Below are positions 58,359-64,000 of a stretch of 64,000 nucleotides of DNA, piece after piece. This DNA comes from Pratylenchus scribneri (lineage: Eukaryota > Nematoda > Chromadorea > Rhabditida > Pratylenchidae), in contig JAQSEB010000032.1 of the NCBI GenBank assembly GCA_030063045.1, positions 1,240,001 through 1,304,000 of the forward strand. Reading direction: 5' to 3'. The notes under the pieces are model-generated. The model saw nothing but the letters and a program-made list of their open reading frames with translations. It was not told where the DNA came from and did no database searches. The position numbers and the translations under genes were made by a program. Within the stretch, counting starts at the first letter, position 1, and every line of letters begins with the position of its first letter.

Positions 58359-61300
58359 ATGGCAGTGATCAATTTTCTAATTTTGTCATTTTTGGCATTT
58401 TGTGCCAACTTTGCCATTTGCTTTGAAGAACCAATCCAAATTGAATCCAGCAATGAATTATTGTTGCAAAGGGAGGAGGAAAATGATGACCGCTTCAGGG
58501 AATTTTCAGCAGGCAAAGGAGGTAGCCTTCTTTTTTTGATTACTGTATAAAATGAAATAGGCGCCGTTTTTATTAAAATAACTCATCAAAGATTTAACCA
58601 ATTTTGTTATTTTTGGTGCTAAATTAAAGAGAAGACTTTTGACTATCTAATTAAATTAATTTTATATAAATGAGTTCAGAAATGATAAAGTTTTGGCCAA
58701 AAAACCATTTAAAATGGCCTTTATTATGAATTAACGAAATTTTCAATGTTTTTTGGACATTACTTTATCAATTTTTATTCAATTTAAATAAAATTGGCTT
58801 AATTAGATATTCAATAACTGTTCGTTAATTTGATACTAAATTCATCAAGTTTAATCCTTGATAACTTATTTTAAAAGGCGATAAGTTTGACTACTTCACA
58901 CAAAAATCATTCCCCTCTTTTTGTAGAAAAAGGCCTTTTCCCCTCCATCTTCAATTTGGCCACTCATGCCGAAATTCGTGCCACGGCCACATGCGGTCAA
59001 AATGGGCCGGATTATTATTGCAAATTGGTGGAGCACGTTTTCCTGCGCCAACCTCAATGTGACATTTGTGATGCAAATAATCATCACAAAAATCATCCAA
59101 TCGATTATGCCATCGATGGGACAAAACGATGGTGGCAATCGCCAACCCTCTCAAATGGGCTTAGTTTTGAACGGGTGAACATTACTTTGGATTTGAGACA
59201 GGCAAGTTGTTCAAGGGAATAAAAGGATATGGAATGGAATGGTAGGGGACATTCCAATAATTGGGCCATTCTTTTGGCCATAGATTACAATCAGCGAGGC
59301 GATGACCAATCTGGGAAGGTGATATTCGAGAGCACAAGTGTCTCTATAATTAGGCCTTTAATAGTTAATGAAATTCATATTTTGATTATAACTCGAGTAT
59401 TTTTGGAAGGAATGGGGGCAGCTTATTTATTAAAGTTTGAAAGTCATTTTAAATGGTATATCGCCTTCTCGGATTGGTTGATTCCCTGTTGAGTTATGGC
59501 CAAAAGAACGACAATAGAATGACAATAATAAAGTATTTTTTTGAGATTGGAATTTATAAGGTTTATGTGTACAAAAATTGTTTAATTTTAATTCAAAAAA
59601 TATCTTTTTGATTAATTAGAATAAAACTGATTTTGATCAAGAAAATGGCCAAATCCGAAATTTATCAAAAGGACATGGGATATATGTTAGTATTGCTTAA
59701 TAAGAAAACAATAGGATAATTTTTATTTGGCATAAAAGTCTGTCAAATATATATTAATTATTTGATGCTATTTAATTTTTAATAATTTGGAATTTAATTT
59801 AGACATATCAAGTGGCCTATGTGATCATCAAAGCGGCAATTTCACCGAGGCCTGGCACTTGGGTGCTCGAAAAATCACTTGGTCCGACAAATTAATTATT
59901 AAATGACTTATTTTCCCTCCTAAAAAAGATGGCATTGAATTCAGTCCTTGGCAATTCTTTGCTGCCTCCGATTCAGAATGCATGCGCATTTTTGGTGTTC
60001 CCGCCTCGACTGGAGTGCCCAAATTTAGCGAAGATGATGAGGTCATTTGCACTTCATATTTCTCCAAATTGAATCCATTGGAATATGGAGAGGTGAGTGG
60101 TGAATTTTGGGGGAATATTTGTAGGGGTCAATTAAGTACAATTCTGATGTAGTACTTCATTGCTTTTTGACCATAGCACAATGAGGAAAAAGCCAATCTG
60201 GGAAGGCGATATAGCATTTTAAAGTTCAAAGTATCCTCTAATAATGGCCATAAAATTATTAATAAAAAATTCATTCTCTAAATAATTATCCGTCTTTTAA
60301 TATAATAAATTTGAATTATTGGAGCAAAAGATACTTATTTAGAAATTTTTTAAATTAAAAAAATAGAAAAGACTAGAGATTTAAGGCTTTTGAATGGCAT
60401 ATCGGCATATTAAATTGGTTGCTTCTGTTTTGAAATATGGCCAAAAATTCGTCCTATTTCGAGGGGAACATATTAATAAGAATATATCCCAAAAATAGAT
60501 TCACATTTCGTTGGTGAATGGACGGCCAGGGGCGGAAAAATCCAGTCAAAAGCTGCAGGAATTCACTCGTACCCGTTTTGTACGACTTCGATTGCTCGGC
60601 CTGAAAACACTTTATGCCGATTTAATGGTCCCAAAATTTTACAAAAATATTTTATTTTTCCTTTTAGGTAATCAATCAAAGGGACAAAAAGTTGGACCAT
60701 TCCGTCACTCGCCGATATTTCTACACAATTTCGGACATCAGCATTGGTGGGCAATGCATTTGTTTTGGCCATGCCGAACGATGCACCCCCGATGTAGTAC
60801 ATGGACAATTCCGTTGTGAATGCCGGCATAATACTTGCGGGGAATCCTGTTCCGAATGTTGTCCACTCTTCAATCAATTGCCGTGGCGAATTGGCACTCA
60901 TGATCATCCAAATGTGTGCCAACGTAAGTCCACATTCATTATTATATGGGACATTCTTTTAGGCATAACTAAACAAGGAAATAGCCAATTTAGGAAGGCA
61001 ATATATCATTTGAAAGCCCTTAAAGTCCTCTAAAAAGTGACCATAAAATTGTGATGGCATTCATTCACCTTTCTAAAATAATAGTAAAATATATATTGAA
61101 TATAATATGACTAAATTTTTTGGGGAAAAGCTGCTTATTTTGGTAATTTCTTGATTTCTAAAATTAATAAAGCCAATTTTTAAAGAACTTTTAGCCATTT
61201 CGAATCGTATATCCCCTTCCTAAATTGATCATTTCCTTGTTGAGTTACGGTAAAAAAGACAAGCTGAGAATGAAGGATATTCCATTTCATTGCTTGAGCC

Positions 61301-64000
61301 TTGAGGCAAAATATGATTTGTTTTCCTTCCATAGCAATCGAAAGAGATACCGTAGCGATACAGTAATCTTTCTTTTAACTTTGCCTTGTTTAGAGAAATC
61401 ATTGTATTTATTCACAGTTTATTGAATTGAATAATCTTTATAGAAAATTAAATCTAATTAATTTGATTAATAAAAATCAAATTGCTCCCAAATTTAAGCC
61501 TGTCAATGTTTCAACCACGCAATTCGTTGTGAATACGATGAGGAAGTGGAAAGGCAAAGGCAAAGTGTTACTCCGGAGGGAATCTATGAAGGTGGTGGCC
61601 GTTGCATTGAATGCCAACACAACACGGAGGGGGTTAATTGTGAGAAATGCCGGGCGGAATTCTATCGACCCACAAACATTTCCCACTATCGCCATGATGC
61701 ATGCCGTCCATGCGATTGTGACCAAATGGGGGCCGAAAGTAATATTTGTGTGCGCGATGAAACCGAAGCATTCAACGGATTGGTGAGAATGATTGGGGAG
61801 AGGGATGGGAATAATTGAGTAGCGTTAGTGTGGATTGAGTCCTTGGATCATTATTTTGGTCATATTTCAGCGAGGCATTAGCCAATATTAGAAGGCGATA
61901 TACCATTCGAAAGCTCTAAGTGTTCTTTAAAAAGAGGCTTAAATACTTGTGAAATTCACCCATTTTGAAAGTGCTATTTGTCTTTGTATATATAAACCCG
62001 TGCTTCTCGAGGAATAGTCGTTTATTTTACAAATTATTTTAAATTTTCAAAATGAAAATAAAGCCACTTTTTAGAGGATAATTAGTGCTTTCAAATATCA
62101 TATAGCCTTCCAGAATTGGTTATTGCCTCATCGAGTTATAGGCAAAAGTAAGCACAGATACTGGATCGTCCCCTTTTGGTTGGGTGGAGGGGGAGGAGGC
62201 AAATTAAGAAATTTATTAGTAATATATGTATAAATCTAATTTGGATAAAGAAAAATTATTATTAATTTGGATTGAAATTATAAAAAATTTATGGCCATAA
62301 AGGGCAGTAAAATAGGTCTAATAAATTAGGCAATTTTTAATTTTTAAAGCCATACATTTTGACCAATTAAATTTACATTTTGCTCACAAATAAATATAAT
62401 AATTTTTTATTAATAATTTGAATATTTCTCCCAATGCAATTATCCTTTTTCAGCGTCCCGGTGATTGTCGCTGTAAGCCAGGATTTGGCGGACGCCGTTG
62501 CGATCGTTGTGCCCTTGGGTTTCGGAATCATCCAATTTGTGAGCCATGTCCCTGCCATCAGGCGGGTTCACTGAATTTTGAGACATGCGAGGAGGAACAT
62601 TGCATTTGTAAATCAAATGTGGAAGGGGAAAAATGCGACCGATGCAAGCCGGGAACAATTTATTTGGAAAAGGACAATCCACTCGGATGCCAACAATGCT
62701 TTTGTTTTGGCAAAAGCAATGAATGCCGTGAATTCCCGTGGAACACTGGACATGTAAATTTATTGGGGTTGGATATATATAGTGAAGGGAAATGAAATCA
62801 AGAATTGGCAATATTTCAAGATTTTTCTTAAACTGAATTTTTCAAAATCCGCCCGTTAGATCCGTCTCAAAATATTTGATTAAATTTTTTATTATAAGCT
62901 ATAAAATATATCAAAAATTCAAACTGCGATCTCCGATAGTATTTTAGTTATGAATTTTTAAAAAATTTTCATAAAATAGCAACAAAAGGGAAAATTTCAA
63001 AATTTTCAAAATCGGCTCGTTAGATCAGTCTCAAAATTTGTGATAAAATCTTAATAATTATAAGCTAAAATTTAAAAATAAAAAATTTAGAAAAAATTTA
63101 AATTCTATGCCTTCAGGCTTTAATTAAAATAGAATTAATTGATTTAAATTCGCAGAATTATGGCCAAAAGTGAAGTTTTATTTATGATTTCTATTGTTTT
63201 GGAGAAAAAGTTTTCCTCGTATTTTGAATTATTAATTTATTTTTGTAAAATATTATTAATATTTTTGATCAAAATTGGCACATCAGCAGAAAATGACAAA
63301 AGAATTATTAGGGCGGCAAATTTTCTTGCCCCAAAATATAATCATTAGATGTAATTAAAGACAGTAAAATTTCCTCCCATTTTTAAAGATTTCCCATCGA
63401 ATTGGCTGGAATTTGACGGATTTACATGGCCAATTACAAGTCCCACATTGGAATAATCAAGATGGAGGGGAGGAGGATGCCAAAAGGAATGGTGGTGGCC
63501 AATTGTTGATTTTCAATGCGGAAGACCATGAGCAGAGGGAAAAACCACCGCTTTATTATTGGAAAGCACCGAAACCATTTTTGGGTAATCGCCTGAACAG
63601 TTTTGGTGCCAATCTTCATTACTATGTTTATTATGTGCCAAAAGAGCCTAGCAAAGGGCATTCTACGCCGATTGCCGATGTTATTTTGGAAGTTGGTTCC
63701 GAAATGAGGGATTAATCCACATTTTGGCATTTTTAAAGGGAAATGGAGCAAAATTGGAATTCTATAGTCGATTGAACTTCTTCCCGAGAGAAAATATCAG
63801 CGTGAATGCCCCTTTGAAACCTACGGACAATTGGTACGATGCGAGGACACGAAGACCAGTGGATAAGGCAGCAATGGTGAAAAAAAGGGGAATTCTAGCA
63901 AAAATACTTATTAATTAATGAGAAATTTAATAATTATTTAAAAAAATATATAAGGGAAGGGTTGAGCCTTCATCAGAATTCAGATTCACTCTTAAATGAA
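58359..64000 (+). CDS. Laminin alpha chain, N-terminal half (lam-3-like), runs off the window
   Basis: Secreted basement-membrane protein. Exons 58359-58521, 58927-59201, 59803-59881, 59929-60092, 60499-60627, 60668-60923, 61499-61782, 62454-62753, 63389-63691 and 63739-63876 join in frame. Signal peptide FLILSFLAFCANFAICF; laminin N-terminal domain (GLFPSIFNLATHAEIRATAT, YCKLVEHVFLR, WWQSP, AYVIIKAAISPRPGTWVLE, DDEVICTSYFS, RRYFYTISDISIGGQCIC); then four LE (EGF-like) repeats and the start of a fifth, split by a laminin IV domain (KLEFYSRLNFFPRENISV, WYDARTRRPVDKAAM). Only four LE repeats before domain IV is the LAMA1/2 layout, so lam-3 rather than epi-1 (inference). The intron 59202-59802 uses a GC donor (ACAG|GCAAGT). 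Confidence 0.95.
58563..58880. mobile_element. Foldback family B, full copy (lam-3 intron 1)
   Basis: Left arm TAACTCATCAAAGATTTAAC ... AGACTTTTGACTATC; right arm GATATTCAATAACTGTTCG ... TTAATCCTTGATAACTTA. Occupies most of intron 1. Confidence 0.75.
59258..59512. mobile_element. Foldback/MITE family A, copy 14 (lam-3 intron 2)
   Basis: Left arm GGGCCATTCTTTTGGCCATA; right arm GGTATATCGCCTTCTCGGAT ... GAGTTATGGCCAAAAGAACG. Sits inside the GC-AG intron. Confidence 0.88.
60160..60452. mobile_element. Foldback/MITE family A, copy 15 (lam-3 intron 4)
   Basis: Left arm TTTTGACCATAGCACAATGA, GGGAAGGCGATATAGCATTT; right arm near 60375-60452, more diverged. Confidence 0.8.
60948..61262. mobile_element. 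Foldback/MITE family A, copy 16 (lam-3 intron 6)
   Basis: Left arm GGCATAACTAAACAAGGAAA, AGCCCTTAAAGTCCTCTAAA; right arm near 61168-61262 with GTATATCCCCTTCC. Confidence 0.85.
61848..62156. mobile_element. Foldback/MITE family A, copy 17 (lam-3 intron 7)
   Basis: Left arm CAGCGAGGCATTAGCCAATA, GGCGATATACCATTCGAAAG; right arm GCCACTTTTTAGAGGA ... GGTTATTGCCTCATCGAGTT. Confidence 0.88.
62841..63065. repeat. Diverged direct repeat in lam-3 intron 8
   Basis: Two copies of an about 65-bp segment, at about 62841-62905 and 62996-63065, share CGTTAGATC, GTCTCAAAAT and ATTATAAGCTA. The rest of the intron is simple AT-rich sequence; no foldback element seen here. Confidence 0.55.

Overview
The window is nuclear DNA of a nematode. 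It is AT-rich and full of genes split by GT..AG introns, many only about 38-60 nt long. The gene set is metazoan: a TRPM channel, a KRIT1/KRI-1 protein, a laminin alpha chain, pecanex and NAPE-PLD. Four consecutive minus-strand genes sit with operon-like spacing, and acceptor-like TTTTAG/TTTCAG sites lie a few bases before several start codons, as expected for spliced-leader trans-splicing. Base composition and intron style resemble plant-parasitic (tylenchid) nematodes; that placement is inference.

Layout. (1) 1-3376: a satellite array, a weak small plus-strand locus, a foldback element and a second satellite. (2) 3377-12517, minus: TRPM cation channel. I could follow 19 consecutive exons in one reading frame (about 1,430 codons). 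Two introns are GC-AG, and repeats fill the long introns. (3) 12518-15437: intergenic, mostly satellite S2. (4) 15438-24312, minus: four compact genes in the order of transcription NAPE-PLD, PTCD3 (mitochondrial ribosome), a double-Tudor protein and OGFOD1 (ribosomal prolyl hydroxylase); gaps are 160, 138 and 451 bp. (5) 24313-24755: divergent promoter with the strongest CpG cluster I noticed. (6) 24756-33791, plus: pecanex. (7) 33932-36506, minus: GDE1-type glycerophosphodiester phosphodiesterase, with a 19-bp tandem duplication that breaks its frame. (8) 38220-54210, minus: complete KRIT1/KRI-1 gene, 11 exons over 16 kb, hosting a plus-strand Ly6-type gene (48614-50438) inside intron 7. (9) 55231-56302, minus: C-terminal part of a Ras-binding-domain protein with an in-frame 99-bp tandem duplication. 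(10) 58359-64000, plus: 5' half of a laminin alpha gene of the LAMA1/2 (lam-3) layout.

The window has two kinds of territory. From about 15.4 to 33.8 kb genes are packed, introns are tiny, and neither the foldback elements nor the satellites appear. Outside it, nearly every intron longer than about 150 bp carries a recognisable repeat: foldback family A (about 17 copies, arms near 90-100 bp), foldback family B (4 copies), or a satellite array (S1 or S2, which appear to descend from one ancestral unit). No convincing new enzymatic system was found. The most original signals are the repeat-driven intron growth, the related satellite families, repeated use of GC-AG introns, the nested Ly6 gene and the frameshifting micro-duplication in GDE1.
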